DNA from: Caulobacter radicis
Lineage (GTDB): Bacteria; Pseudomonadota; Alphaproteobacteria; Caulobacterales; Caulobacteraceae
Direction: 5' to 3'
NCBI RefSeq assembly: GCF_003094615.1
Contig: NZ_QDKO01000021.1
Location: 119,766-183,765, forward strand
Length of the DNA stretch: 64,000 nucleotides
How positions within the stretch are numbered: the stretch's first letter is position 1; each line of letters opens with the position of its first letter. The notes under the pieces are model-generated. The model saw only the letters and a list, made by a program, of their open reading frames with translations. It had not been told where the DNA came from and searched no databases. The position numbers and the translations under genes are program-made. This document shows positions 21,820 to 31,581 of this stretch, in pieces.

Positions 21820-23526
21820 ATGAAGTTCGCCGCCGTCCTGGCCGCCGCCGCCTCGCTGCTGGCCGTCTCCACCGCCTTCGCCGCCGGTCCCGCGCCGTCG
21901 CCGGGGCCTCATTGGCTGAAGGCCAAGGACGGGCGCATCGTCGACGAGACCGGTTCGCCCGTGATCCTGCGCGGCATGGGCCTGGGGGGCTGGATGCTGC
22001 AGGAGGGCTACATGCTGCGCCTGTCCAAGCTTGGCCAGGAGCACGTCATCCGCGGCAAGATCGCCGCCCTGGTCGGCGCCGAGCGCGAAGCGGCGATCCA
22101 CACTGCCTGGCTCGACAACCACACCACCAAGGCCGACATCGACTACATGGCCGCCGCCGGCTTCAACTCGGTGCGCCTGCCGATGCACTACGCCCTGCTG
22201 ACCCTGCCGGCCGACCAGGAACCCGTTCCCGGCGCCGACACCTGGAAGGAGGACGGTTTCAGGCGCATCGACGACCTGCTGGCCTGGACCAAGGCCGCCG
22301 GCATGCACCTGATCCTCGACCTGCACGCCGCGCCGGGCGGGCAGGGCAATGACCTGGCCATCGCCGATCGGGATCCAGGGAAGCCCTCGCTGTGGGAAAG
22401 CCCCGAGAACCAGCGCAAGACCATCGCCCTCTGGAAGAAGCTCGCCGACCGCTACAAGGACGAGCCGGCCATCGCCGCCTACGACGTGCTCAACGAGCCC
22501 AACTGGGACTTCGACAAGCCGGCGACGAAGAACGGCTGCGGCGACGAGGAACAGGCGCTGCTCTGGGATTTCCAGCGCCGCGTCACCGCGGCCATCCGCG
22601 AGGTCGACCAGCGCCACCTGGTGATCATCGAGGGCAACTGCTGGGGCAACAACTACAAGGGCATGGGCAAGCCCTGGGACGGCAACATGGCCCTGTCGTT
22701 CCACAAGTATTGGAACCGCAACGACGAGGCCGCGCTCGAGCCCTTCCTGAAGCTGCGCGAGCAGACCGGCCTGCCGGTGTGGCTGGGCGAGTCGGGCGAG
22801 AACTCCAACGTCTGGTTCGCCGACGCCATACGCCTCGTCGAGAGCCATGGCGTCGGCTGGGCCTTCTGGCCGCTGAAGAAGATCGGCTTCAACCAGCCGC
22901 TACAGGTCGAGGTCGGCCCCGACTACGACGCCGTGGCCGCCACGCTGACGGGCGAGGCCAGGACGCCCGTCTTGGCCGACAAGGCCTATGCGGTGCTGAT
23001 GAAGCTGGCCTCGCACGACGTTCGCTTCGAGAACAACACGCCCCATCCCGACGTGATCGACGCCATGCTGCGCCAGCCGCACGACGACTCCGTCCGGCCG
23101 TTCAGGCCGCACCGGATCACCGCCAAGGGCGCGAGCATCGCCGCCGTCGACTACGACCTTGGCCCCATCGGCAAGGCCTACTGGGACCAGGACGCCGCCA
23201 ACTACCACGTCGCCACCGGCGGCGAACGCACGCTCTGGAACAACGGCCGCGCGTACCGCAACGACGGCGTCGACATCGCCCCCGACGGCAAGCGCGTCAC
23301 CGACTTCACCGCCGGCGAGTGGCTGCGCTACACGGTGACCGCCGACCGGGCCGGGACCTATGCGGTGCGGATCCAGGGGCAGGGGCCGATGACGGTGTCG
23401 GCCAACGGCGACGCCGGCGTGACCTCGGGCGGAACGGTGACCCTCCTGGCGGGGACCAACGTGCTGGTGCTGACGTCGGATGGCGCGGCGGAGGCGGTGT
23501 CGGTGATCCTGAACGCTCTCCCATAG
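21820..23526 (+). CDS. Secreted GH5 glycoside hydrolase with C-terminal carbohydrate-binding module
   Basis: A 568-residue secreted enzyme. Residues 1-22 are a signal peptide ending AFAA. A GH5 TIM barrel covers about residues 30-400, with the acid/base Glu226 in LNEPNWD and the nucleophile Glu324 in WLGESGEN, plus the conserved HKYW. Residues about 440-568 look like a CBM6/CBM35-type beta-sandwich (WLRYTVTADRAGTYAVRI). It probably cleaves beta-glucan-type chains; the exact substrate cannot be read. ATG 21820 is chosen for the signal peptide. It stands alone, flanked by repeats, with a palindrome upstream. Confidence 0.9.
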   Translation: MKFAAVLAAAASLLAVSTAFAAGPAPSPGPHWLKAKDGRIVDETGSPVILRGMGLGGWMLQEGYMLRLSKLGQEHVIRGKIAALVGAEREAAIHTAWLDNHTTKADIDYMAAAGFNSVRLPMHYALLTLPADQEPVPGADTWKEDGFRRIDDLLAWTKAAGMHLILDLHAAPGGQGNDLAIADRDPGKPSLWESPENQRKTIALWKKLADRYKDEPAIAAYDVLNEPNWDFDKPATKNGCGDEEQALLWDFQRRVTAAIREVDQRHLVIIEGNCWGNNYKGMGKPWDGNMALSFHKYWNRNDEAALEPFLKLREQTGLPVWLGESGENSNVWFADAIRLVESHGVGWAFWPLKKIGFNQPLQVEVGPDYDAVAATLTGEARTPVLADKAYAVLMKLASHDVRFENNTPHPDVIDAMLRQPHDDSVRPFRPHRITAKGASIAAVDYDLGPIGKAYWDQDAANYHVATGGERTLWNNGRAYRNDGVDIAPDGKRVTDFTAGEWLRYTVTADRAGTYAVRIQGQGPMTVSANGDAGVTSGGTVTLLAGTNVLVLTSDGAAEAVSVILNALP

Positions 23527-23540
23527 AGGTCCGCCGATCC

Positions 23541-23772
23541 AGATCCTCCCCCTCTGGGGGAGGTGTCGCCAAAGGCGACGGAGGGGGGACGTTCTCAGCT
23601 GCTGAGACGCTGGCCGGTTTCCATCGCCTTTCCACTCGCTAAAGCCCTTCCCCCTCGATGGGGGAAGGGTTGGGATGGGGGTGATGCGGCCGTTCAGCCC
23701 GCAAGGCCGCATCGAGACCGACCGCCGCAGCCACCCCCAACCCCGGCCCTTCCCCCATCGAGGGGGAAGGGA
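23541..23772. repeat. Family A palindromic elements, two adjacent
   Basis: The first element has a CCTCCCCCTCTGGGGGAGG palindrome at 23545-23563 followed by the hairpin GTCGCC-AAA-GGCGAC at 23565-23579. The second is bounded by CCCTTCCCCCTCGATGGGGG near 23644 and its inverted form ending near 23772. These fill the start of a 950-base gene-free stretch. Confidence 0.8.
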
Positions 23773-23779
23773 GAAGAGA

Positions 23780-24330
23780 GCCGGACGGGGATAGAGCAGC
23801 GTGGATCCCCGGCGTTGGCCGAAAATTCTTGAACCAATCCAATCCCTTGCAACTTTCTCAGCCAAACTTATCAGACGCGCCCAGCCCTGGGTCATAATCA
23901 AGCCCGTCCCCGCCATGGGGAGGGCTCTTGGTACCGGCCCAAGCGTGGCGAGGACCGCATCGAGCGGGGCCGCTCGGAGCGTCATGGGAAGGGCGGGTTT
24001 GCAGGAGCGCTCAGAAGGCGTGAATGGGCCGCCAAGCCGTCCATGGCGTAACGAGCGGGTCGACAGGGCCGGGATCGTTCAAACCGGCCTAACAGGATCA
24101 GCCGAGGCCGCCGCCGGATTACCGCGGGGCTATTGGTCCTGCCCGTCCGTGGGACAGCCGGGTCCAGGGTTGAAACAGCACCCGCGCCTCCGGCCCTTCG
24201 GAATAACGACGCGGCGGAGCGGTCGACGAAGCCGAAACGCTAAACAAACCCACGGTCTCCGGGCTCCGCCCGGCCGCTCCGCGCCTCCCCACCAGCTTTC
24301 GTGGATGTCCACGGGAGATCGCCTATCCAT
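23780..24330. other. Gene-free stretch with no recognised content
   Basis: About 550 bases between repeat elements. Frames are open by G+C chance but the base pattern lacks codon periodicity on either strand, and no RNA family that I know (tRNA, tmRNA tag, RNase P core, SRP RNA, common riboswitches) matches. A 6-base GGCCGG/CCGGCC hairpin at about 24067-24089 is visible. It could hold an unknown RNA or decayed sequence. Confidence 0.4.
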
Positions 24331-24455
24331 GTCCCTCTCCCCCTGCGGGAGAGGGTGGCCTCGCGAAGCGAGGTCGGGTGAAGGGTCTCCCAGAACCGTC
24401 CGCGCGATGCCTCATCCGTCGCCCTTGGCGACACCTTCTCCCGCAAGGGGAGAAG
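24331..24455. repeat. Family A palindromic element
   Basis: CCCTCTCCCCCTGCGGGAGAGGG opens the element, the inner hairpin CCTCGC-GAA-GCGAGG lies at 24359-24373, and the far side has GTCGCCCTTGGCGAC and CCTTCTCCCGCAAGGGGAGAAGG. The layout equals the other family A copies, but the arms have different sequences. Confidence 0.8.
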
Positions 24456-24475
24456 GATCAAAGCGGAGACACCCC

Positions 24476-24805
24476 ATGCCCAAGTCCAAACCCCCGCGCA
24501 CCCGCCTGCGCCGCGCCCCGAACGGTAAGCCCCTCAGTGACGCTCGGCAGCGGATGATCGCGGCCTGCGACGACAATATCGCCTTCCTCCAGCGGATGCA
24601 GCGGCAGGTCGAACAGGTGGCGCTCAGGGCCCCGGCCGAGGAGGTGGCCAACTTTCGCGAGCACACGAACGAAGGCATCCGCTGCTGGACGGCTGTTCGC
24701 GACATGCAATACGAATTTCAGCGTGATCGATCGCCGGCTTGGCCTGGCATCGCCAAGGCGCTCAAGGCGTACGAGGCGGAGGAAGCGATGCGCAAGAGAC
24801 CCTAG
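24476..24805 (+). CDS. Small hypothetical protein
   Basis: A 109-residue basic protein starting at ATG 24476 with AGCGGAGA nearby upstream. The N-terminus is rich in Lys, Arg and Pro (residues 1-20), and the rest is probably helical with alternating charged residues (RMIAACDDNIAFLQRMQRQV). I recognise no family. Its stop overlaps the stop region of the opposite-strand hypothetical by three bases. It may be real or chance, as G+C-rich frames stay open easily. Confidence 0.45.
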   Translation: MPKSKPPRTRLRRAPNGKPLSDARQRMIAACDDNIAFLQRMQRQVEQVALRAPAEEVANFREHTNEGIRCWTAVRDMQYEFQRDRSPAWPGIAKALKAYEAEEAMRKRP

Positions 24806-25212
24806 CGCTTGCCCAGGCCCGGGAACATCGCCGCCTCGCCGTCGAAGACGCCCAGATAGCCCAGTTCGCCCAGCAGCGGCGTCAGGTCTTCCAGCTTGTC
24901 GGCCTGGGCGCGGGCCGTGGCCAGTTCGCTGGGGCGGCCGGTCTGGTCGTGCAGGCGATAGACCGTCCACATCTTGCCCTTGGGGGCCGCGGCGCCCGGG
25001 GCGAGATAGCGATGCTCCCAGCCGACCAGGGCCGGGACGCGACCGATCTCGACGTCGAACGGGCGGTCGCGGAAGGCCAGGTCCATCTCCAGCCGCGTGG
25101 CCTCGGCCAGGCGCTGGTCGAGCCAGGTCGCGAAGGCTTCCAGCACGGCGGCGGCCGACAACCCTTCGGGGTTGGCGACGACGTGGTTGCGGCTGGAAAG
25201 GGCTGCGGTCAT
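24802..25212 (-). CDS. Hypothetical protein
   Basis: A 136-residue soluble protein from ATG 25212. It lacks a signal peptide and membrane helices. The first half (SAAAVLEAFATWLDQRLAE) looks helical; the second half contains KGKMWTVYRLHDQTGR and a short AMFPGLGKR end. Codon use matches neighbouring genes, so it is probably expressed, but I recognise no domain and assign no role. Confidence 0.6.
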   Translation of the reverse strand: MTAALSSRNHVVANPEGLSAAAVLEAFATWLDQRLAEATRLEMDLAFRDRPFDVEIGRVPALVGWEHRYLAPGAAAPKGKMWTVYRLHDQTGRPSELATARAQADKLEDLTPLLGELGYLGVFDGEAAMFPGLGKR

Positions 25213-25290
25213 GACCGCATGGATACGCCCCAAGGTCTGTCGGAACGGCTAAAGCTCTTGGTTTACCGGCGTTTACCGAGAGTTGCGGAC

Positions 25291-27165
25291 CTAGCCCTCG
25301 GCCTCGGCCAGCTGTTCGGCCAGCTCCATCCAGGCGGCCTCGGCCTCGTCGAGCTTGGCCTTGGCGTTGTCGCGGCGCTTTTCCAGTTCCGGAACCTTGG
25401 CGGGCGTCTTCACATAGAGCTGCGGATCGGCCAGCTGGGCTTCCAGCTCGGCCAGGTCCCGGGTCTTGCGGTTCATCACCTGCTCGGCCGCCTCGACCTT
25501 GCGGCGCAGCGGCTCGACGGCGACCTTCTTGGGAGCGGCCGGGGAAGCGGCCTCCGTCTTGGCCGGCTCGCGCGCCACCTGCGTCGGCTTCACCGCCTGC
25601 TTGGCGCGCTCGAGCACGAACTTGGCGTAGTCGTCCATGTCGCCGTCGAACGGCACGACCTTGCCGTCGGCCGCCAGCCACAGGCGGTCGGCCACCAGCT
25701 CCATCAGCGAGCGATCGTGGGTGATCAGCAGCACCGCGCCCTCGTAGTCGTTCAGGGCGTCGAGCAGGGCCCGGCGGCTGTCGATGTCGAGGTGGTTGGT
25801 CGGTTCGTCCAGGATCAGGACGTGCGGGGCGTCCATGGCCACCAGGTTCAGCAGCAGGCGGGCGCGCTCGCCGCCCGACAGGTTGGCCACCGTGGTGTCC
25901 TGCTTGTCGAAGTTCAGGCCCCATTGCGCCAGGCGCGAGCGGCGCGAGGATTCGCTGGCGTCGGGCATGGCCCGGCGGACGATCTCCAGCGGCGTGTCCT
26001 TGGGATCCATCGCCTCGATCTGGTGCTGGTGGAACCAGCCGACCTTCATCTTCTTGTCGCGGTGCAGGTCGCCTTTCTGGATGTCCAGCGCGCCGGCGAT
26101 CATCTTGGCGAAGGTCGACTTGCCCGCGCCGTTGACGCCCAGGAGACCGATGCGGTCGTCCAGGTCCATGCGCAGGTTGAGGTTCTTCAGGATCGCGCGA
26201 CCGCTCTCATAGCCGACGTCGGCCTTTTCCAGCCGGATCAGCGGCGGGGCCAGCGGCTTGGGCGGCGAGGGCAGGGTGAAGGGCGCGACGCGCTCTTCGA
26301 TGGTGGTCGCCACCGGCTCCATCTTGGCCAGGCGCTTCATGCGGGACTGGGCCTGGGCGGCCTTGGAGGCCTTGGCCTTGAAGCGGTCGACGAAGGCCTG
26401 CAGGTGGGCGCGTTCGGCGTCCTGCTTGGCCTTGGCCGACAGTTGCAGGCGGGCCTTCTCGGCGCGGCGCTTCTCGAAGTCGTCGTAGCCGCCGGTGTAG
26501 AGCTCCAGCTTGCCGCCGGCCAGGTGCAGCATGTGCGTGCAGCTGTTGTTGAGCAGCTCGCGGTCGTGGCTGACGATCAGGGCGGTGTGCGGATACTTCT
26601 TCAGCCGCGCTTCCAGCCAGAGGGCGCCTTCCAGGTCGAGATAGTTGGTCGGTTCGTCGAGCAGCAGCATGTCGGGCTCGGCGAACAACGCAGCGGCCAG
26701 GGCCACGCGCATCCGCCAGCCGCCCGAGAATTCGCTCATCGGCCGCGCAAGGTCGTCCTGGGAGAAGCCCAGGCCCGCCAGGATTTCAGAAGCCCGGGCC
26801 GGGGCCGAGTCGGCGTCGATCTCGATCAGCCGGCCCCAGATCTCGCCCATCTCCTCCGGATCGGCGGTCTCCAGGCGGGTCAGCAGGGCGTGGCGCTCCT
26901 CGTCGGCCTCCAGCACGGTGTCGAGCAGCGAGACGGGCGTCGCCGGGTGCTCCTGGTCGACCGAGCCGATACGGGCGTTCTTGGGCAGGCTGATCTCGTC
27001 GCCGGCGGCGACCAGGTGGCCCAGGATCAGCTTGAACAGCGTCGACTTGCCCACGCCGTTGCGGCCGATCAGGCCGACCTTGGCGCCCGGCGGCAGGCTG
27101 ACGGTCGCCTTTTCGAAGAACCGGCGTCCCCAGGCGTCGAAAGTAAGGTCGTTGATCTGAAGCAT
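25291..27165 (-). CDS. ABC-F family ATPase
   Basis: A 624-residue soluble protein with two ABC ATPase domains and no membrane segments, the form of ABC-F factors that act at the ribosome E site. Domain 1 has Walker [10 protein letters not shown] near residues 34-42, the signature [12 protein letters not shown] and [13 protein letters not shown]. Domain 2 has [20 protein letters not shown] and [14 protein letters not shown] charged linker joins them and a coiled C-terminal tail (about 530-624) follows. ATG 27165 gives the expected [10 protein letters not shown] opening. YheS-like is the closest subgroup by look; the precise role is not assigned. Confidence 0.9.
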   Translation of the reverse strand: MLQINDLTFDAWGRRFFEKATVSLPPGAKVGLIGRNGVGKSTLFKLILGHLVAAGDEISLPKNARIGSVDQEHPATPVSLLDTVLEADEERHALLTRLETADPEEMGEIWGRLIEIDADSAPARASEILAGLGFSQDDLARPMSEFSGGWRMRVALAAALFAEPDMLLLDEPTNYLDLEGALWLEARLKKYPHTALIVSHDRELLNNSCTHMLHLAGGKLELYTGGYDDFEKRRAEKARLQLSAKAKQDAERAHLQAFVDRFKAKASKAAQAQSRMKRLAKMEPVATTIEERVAPFTLPSPPKPLAPPLIRLEKADVGYESGRAILKNLNLRMDLDDRIGLLGVNGAGKSTFAKMIAGALDIQKGDLHRDKKMKVGWFHQHQIEAMDPKDTPLEIVRRAMPDASESSRRSRLAQWGLNFDKQDTTVANLSGGERARLLLNLVAMDAPHVLILDEPTNHLDIDSRRALLDALNDYEGAVLLITHDRSLMELVADRLWLAADGKVVPFDGDMDDYAKFVLERAKQAVKPTQVAREPAKTEAASPAAPKKVAVEPLRRKVEAAEQVMNRKTRDLAELEAQLADPQLYVKTPAKVPELEKRRDNAKAKLDEAEAAWMELAEQLAEAEG

Positions 27166-27254
27166 GTTGGGGACGCGGGGTTGGCGGGGAGGAGGCGCCC
27201 GGCTATAAGCCCGCAACCTCCCAATTCACAAACTTTCTCTGTGAGATTTTCGGA

Positions 27255-27674
27255 ATGACCGAACGTACCTTCTCGATCCTGAAGCCCGACGCGACCCGCC
27301 GCAACATCACCGGCAAGATCAACGCCGTGATCGAGGAAGCTGGTCTGCGCATCGTCGCCCAGCGCCGCGTCCACCTGACCGAAGCACAGGCCAAGAAGTT
27401 CTATGAAGTCCACGCCGAGCGCCCGTTCTACGGTGAACTCGTCGCCCAGATGACCGCCGAGCCGGTCGTCGTGCAGGTCCTGGAAGCCGAAGGCGCCGTG
27501 GCCAAGTACCGCGAAGTCATGGGCGCCACGAACCCGGACAACGCCGCCGAAGGCACCATCCGCAAGCTGTTCGCCCTGTCGATCGGCGAAAACTCGGTCC
27601 ACGGTTCGGACAGCCTCGAGAACGCCGGCATCGAAATCGCCCAGTTCTTCACCGACGCCGACATCGTCGGCTAA
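27255..27674 (+). CDS. ndk: Nucleoside diphosphate kinase
   Basis: A 139-residue nucleoside diphosphate kinase that balances NTP pools. The opening [11 protein letters not shown], the Lys10 and the phospho-histidine motif NSVHGSDS (His116) are intact, and length is typical. It is divergent from the ABC-F gene over 89 bases and closed by a strong intrinsic terminator. Confidence 0.97.
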   Translation: MTERTFSILKPDATRRNITGKINAVIEEAGLRIVAQRRVHLTEAQAKKFYEVHAERPFYGELVAQMTAEPVVVQVLEAEGAVAKYREVMGATNPDNAAEGTIRKLFALSIGENSVHGSDSLENAGIEIAQFFTDADIVG

Positions 27675-27701
27675 GGCTTCCGGGCTTTAGGCTAGCGAAA
27701 A

Positions 27702-27730
27702 GGCCGGCGGGGCGACCCGCCGGCCTTTTT
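27702..27730 (+). terminator. Rho-independent terminator after ndk
   Basis: GGCCGGCGGG and CCCGCCGGCC form a perfect 10-base stem around GCGA, followed by TTTTT. It lies 28 bases after the ndk stop. Confidence 0.9.
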
Positions 27731-27759
27731 GTTTTCTGAGGGTTTTGCTTCCCTCTCTT

Positions 27760-27899
27760 CGCCTTCCTCGCCCTTGTGGCGAGGACCCATGTGTCCGCTT
27801 GCCCAGATAGTTCAGGACATGCACTGGCCGTCGAGCTCCAACAGCCGAGGTCTGAGAACGCTCCGGCATGGATCCTCGCCACAAGGGCGAGGAAGGCGG
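27760..27899. repeat. Family D element with 32-base inverted ends
   Basis: Bases 27760-27791 and 27868-27899 are inverted copies of each other with one mismatch in 32; each end itself contains the palindrome CTCGCCCTTGTGGCGAG. They enclose 76 bases of unique sequence. The right end lies 22 bases from the stop of the GIY-YIG gene. It has the form of a small non-coding mobile element or REPIN-like pair. Confidence 0.8.
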
Positions 27900-27921
27900 A
27901 ATTGGGTACCGGGCTAAGCGG

Positions 27922-28221
27922 CTAGCCCAGCCCCGGATACAGATCCTCCCAGAACGGATTCGTCCGCTCGATCAGGTTGATCTTCCACTGCCGAGGCCAG
28001 CGCTTCAGCGACCGCTCACGCTGAAACGCCGTGGCCATGTCGTCGTGCGGCTCGTACCAGACCAGTCGCGTCAGGCCGTACTTCTTGGTGAAGCCCGGGA
28101 TCAGGCCCTCGCGATGCTCCCAGGCCCTCCGGTTCAGATACCCCGTCGCGCCGATGTAGAGCGTCTTCAGGCGCTCGTTGGCCATGATGTAGACGGCGAT
28201 GTAGCGCTCTTCGCTCTGCAT
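27922..28221 (-). CDS. Small GIY-YIG nuclease-domain protein
   Basis: A 99-residue protein consisting only of a GIY-YIG endonuclease domain. The two halves of the name motif are VYI (residues 10-12) and LYIGAT (21-26), with Arg31/Arg32 and HRE (36-38), FTKKYG, LVWYE and the conserved C-terminal RERSLKRW and NPFWEDLY. Glu69 could be the metal ligand. Such stand-alone proteins are widespread and poorly understood. The gene is bracketed by a family D element and by a related palindrome at 28294-28326. No partner gene shares its strand closely; purN lies upstream. Confidence 0.88.
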   Translation of the reverse strand: MQSEERYIAVYIMANERLKTLYIGATGYLNRRAWEHREGLIPGFTKKYGLTRLVWYEPHDDMATAFQRERSLKRWPRQWKINLIERTNPFWEDLYPGLG

Positions 28222-28293
28222 GCGGTGAGCGTGAAGTTGCGCCGGGGAAAAGCGCCACTGGAAAAGTCGGTGTTTTCCGGTTTCCCAACAAGC

Positions 28294-28326
28294 TCGCCTT
28301 CCTCGCCACGAGGGCGAGGAAGGCGA
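28294..28326. repeat. Family D-related perfect palindrome
   Basis: TCGCCTTCCTCGCC and GGCGAGGAAGGCGA are perfectly complementary 14-base arms around a five-base loop. The core CGCCTTCCTCGCC is shared with the ends of the element at 27760-27899. It lies between the GIY-YIG start and the purN stop, both read from the reverse strand. Confidence 0.8.
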
Positions 28327-28349
28327 ATGGGAGTAGGCGAAAACGGGCC

Positions 28350-28931
28350 TCAGAGCCCCCGCACGAAGTCCGCCAGCACCGCCGGATAGAGCTTGTGCTC
28401 TTCCACCAGCACCCGAGCCGCCAGCGCATGATCGTCGTCGCCGGGCTCGATCGTCACGCGGGCCTGGCCCAGGATCGGGCCTTCGTCGACGCCGGCCGTG
28501 ACCAGGTGCACGGTGCAGCCGGCTTCGGCCTCGCCCGCCGCGATGGCGCGGGCGTGGGTGTCCAGGCCCGGATACTTGGGCAGCAGGGAGGGGTGGATGT
28601 TCAGCATCCGGCCTTCCCAGGCGTCGACCAGGAACGGGGTGAGGATCCGCATGTAGCCGGCCAGGGCGATGACCTGGATCCCGCGTTCGCGTAAGGTGCC
28701 GTCGACCGCGCGCTCATGGGCCTCGCGGTCCTTGCCGAACGGCTTGCTCGGCACGCACAGGGCCTCGATTCCGGCCGCTTCCGCCGTCGCCAGGCCGCCG
28801 GCGTCGGCCTTGTTGGCCAGGACGAGGGCGATCTCGAACGGGCAGGCCGGGTCCTGGGCGGCGCGGACCAGGGCTTCCATGTTGGAGCCCCGGCCCGAGA
28901 TCAGGGCGGCGACTTTTGTTCTGGTGGTCAC
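28350..28931 (-). CDS. purN: Phosphoribosylglycinamide formyltransferase
   Basis: A 193-residue GAR transformylase using 10-formyltetrahydrofolate in purine synthesis. The N-terminal ISGRGSNMEAL motif, the catalytic Asn-His motif NIHPSLLPKYPGLDTH and the later VDEGPILGQ are intact. It follows purM on the same strand, about 120 bases apart because a family B repeat pair lies between them. purM-purN pairing is a common operon. Confidence 0.97.
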   Translation of the reverse strand: MTTRTKVAALISGRGSNMEALVRAAQDPACPFEIALVLANKADAGGLATAEAAGIEALCVPSKPFGKDREAHERAVDGTLRERGIQVIALAGYMRILTPFLVDAWEGRMLNIHPSLLPKYPGLDTHARAIAAGEAEAGCTVHLVTAGVDEGPILGQARVTIEPGDDDHALAARVLVEEHKLYPAVLADFVRGL

Positions 28932-28951
28932 GCGGCGGCTTTCGTGGAACC

Positions 28952-29038
28952 GCCCTCGTCCTTCGGCGGGCTCAGGATGAGGGCTACTGAGGCGCTTGAA
29001 CTGAAATCCTCATCCTGAGCTTGTCGAAGGACGAGGAT
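28952..29038. repeat. Family B inverted repeat pair between purM and purN
   Basis: CCCTCGTCCTTCGGCGGGCTCAGG (starting 28953) is opposed by CCTGAGCTTGTCGAAGGACGAGG (ending 29036). The left copy has a GGCGG variant of the usual GACAA core. The pair lies inside a presumed operon, so a transcribed hairpin could set the purM:purN ratio. Confidence 0.8.
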
Positions 29039-29051
29039 TTCACTCAGCCGA

Positions 29052-30101
<1,050 letters not shown>

Positions 30102-30214
30102 CTGTGGTTCCAGGCCCTTCGCAGCCCGTCTCGGGCGCTTTGGGTCAGAAAAGTGGCTGCTCCGCAACGCTTGACGCTTGCAGACTCGGGGGTGCGCGAG
30201 GCTATTAGCAGCCG

Positions 30215-31384
30215 ATGACGCCGATCACCACCACCGCCGCGCTGGCGGAGTTCTGTAATGGTTTGAAGGGGCAGCCCTTCATCGCCGTGGACACCGAGTT
30301 CATGCGCGAGACCACCTATTGGCCAAAGCTCTGCCTGATCCAGGTCGCTTCGCCCGTTTCCGACGCGGTGATCGATCCGCTGGCGGAGGGCCTCGACCTT
30401 GAGCCGCTGCTTGAGTTGATGCGCGACGAGACCCTCTTGAAGGTGTTCCACGCCGCGCGTCAGGACGTCGAGATCTTCAATAATCTCAAAGCGATGCCGA
30501 CGCCTCTGTTCGATACCCAGGTGGCCGGCATGGCCGCGGGTTTCGGCGAGCAGATCGCCTATGACGCCCTCGTGCGTCAGATGCTGAAGATCGAGATCGA
30601 CAAGTCGAGCCGCTTCACCGACTGGGCCCGCCGCCCGCTGACCGACGCCCAGCTGGCCTACGCCCTGGCCGACGTGACGCACCTGGCGCGCCTGTTCCCG
30701 GTGTTGCGCGATCGCCTCGAAGAATCAGGCCGCCTGGCCTGGGTCGAGGAGGAGATGAAGGCGCTCAGCGATCCGGCCGCCTATGACGTCGATCCGGAAA
30801 AGGCCTGGCGCCGCCTGCGCCCGCGCAAGACGCAAGCCAAGTACCTGGCGGTCTTCAAGTCGGTCTCGGCCTGGCGCGAGCGCACCGCCCAGCAGCGCGA
30901 CCAGCCGCGCGGCCGCATCCTCAAGGACGAGGCCATCGACGAGCTGGCCACCCAGGCCCCGACCTCGCTGGAGGGGCTCAACACCCTGCGCGGCGTGCCC
31001 AAGGGCTTCGGCGGCAGCAAGTTCGGTCCCGACCTGATCGCCGCGATCAAGGCCGCCCTGGCCGATCCCGAGGGCTACGCCCCCGTGGTCGACAAGCCCG
31101 GCCCGCCGCCGCCGCCTTCCGCCGGCGCCGTGGTCGAGCTGCTGAAGGTGCTGCTCAAGGCCCGCGCCGAAGAAGCCGGCGTGGCCTCCAAGCTGATCGC
31201 CACGGTCTCGGACCTGGAAAAGATCGCCGCCGACGACGAGGCCGATACGCCCGCCCTGCAGGGCTGGCGTCGCGAGGCCTTCGGCAGCGACGCCCTGAAG
31301 ATCAAGCGGGGCGAACTGGCCCTGGTGCTCGACGGGGTCAAGGTCCGCGTCGTGGAAGTCCGCCGGACCCCGCGTCCGGCCTGA
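30215..31384 (+). CDS. rnd: Ribonuclease D
   Basis: A 389-residue 3'-5' exoribonuclease that trims tRNA and other structured RNA ends. The DEDD exonuclease domain has DTEF (Asp26, Glu28), [12 protein letters not shown] and FDTQVAG, and an HRDC domain lies at about residues 205-290 ([20 protein letters not shown]). Length is typical. It faces purM across a shared promoter region and is followed by a GGCGGCGC/GCGCCGCC hairpin at about 31395-31430. Confidence 0.95.
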   Translation: MTPITTTAALAEFCNGLKGQPFIAVDTEFMRETTYWPKLCLIQVASPVSDAVIDPLAEGLDLEPLLELMRDETLLKVFHAARQDVEIFNNLKAMPTPLFDTQVAGMAAGFGEQIAYDALVRQMLKIEIDKSSRFTDWARRPLTDAQLAYALADVTHLARLFPVLRDRLEESGRLAWVEEEMKALSDPAAYDVDPEKAWRRLRPRKTQAKYLAVFKSVSAWRERTAQQRDQPRGRILKDEAIDELATQAPTSLEGLNTLRGVPKGFGGSKFGPDLIAAIKAALADPEGYAPVVDKPGPPPPPSAGAVVELLKVLLKARAEEAGVASKLIATVSDLEKIAADDEADTPALQGWRREAFGSDALKIKRGELALVLDGVKVRVVEVRRTPRPA

Positions 31385-31581
31385 TCGAGACCTGTCGGCG
31401 GCGCGACTCAAAAGAGGGTTGCGCCGCCGGCGTCTCCGGCGCGAAGTCGCAAGCGACGTCTTTGTGCAAGACGGCACAGCTGCCTCATGGCCGACATGCT
31501 TTGAAAAACGATTGTTGACCTCCGGGCGCTATAAGCGTCGCGGGGGCAGTCGGCTGTGGGGACGGCCGAAGACTGGGGAAC

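Noticed and set aside
23830..24300. Possible permuted tmRNA or RNase P RNA
   Set aside because: No tag-coding sequence resembling ANDNFAEE, no GAGGAAAGTCC core and no proper T arm could be found.
23801..24475. Upstream part of an open frame leading into the small gene at 24476
   Set aside because: It crosses a family A repeat and lacks codon periodicity; only the last 109 codons look gene-like.
24739..27258. 839-codon forward open frame opposite the ABC-F gene
   Set aside because: Antisense shadow; the other strand has two full ABC domains with all motifs.
31500..31540. Sigma-70 promoter TTGACC...TATAAG before the hybrid kinase
   Set aside because: The spacing between the two hexamers is about nine bases, far too short for a normal promoter.
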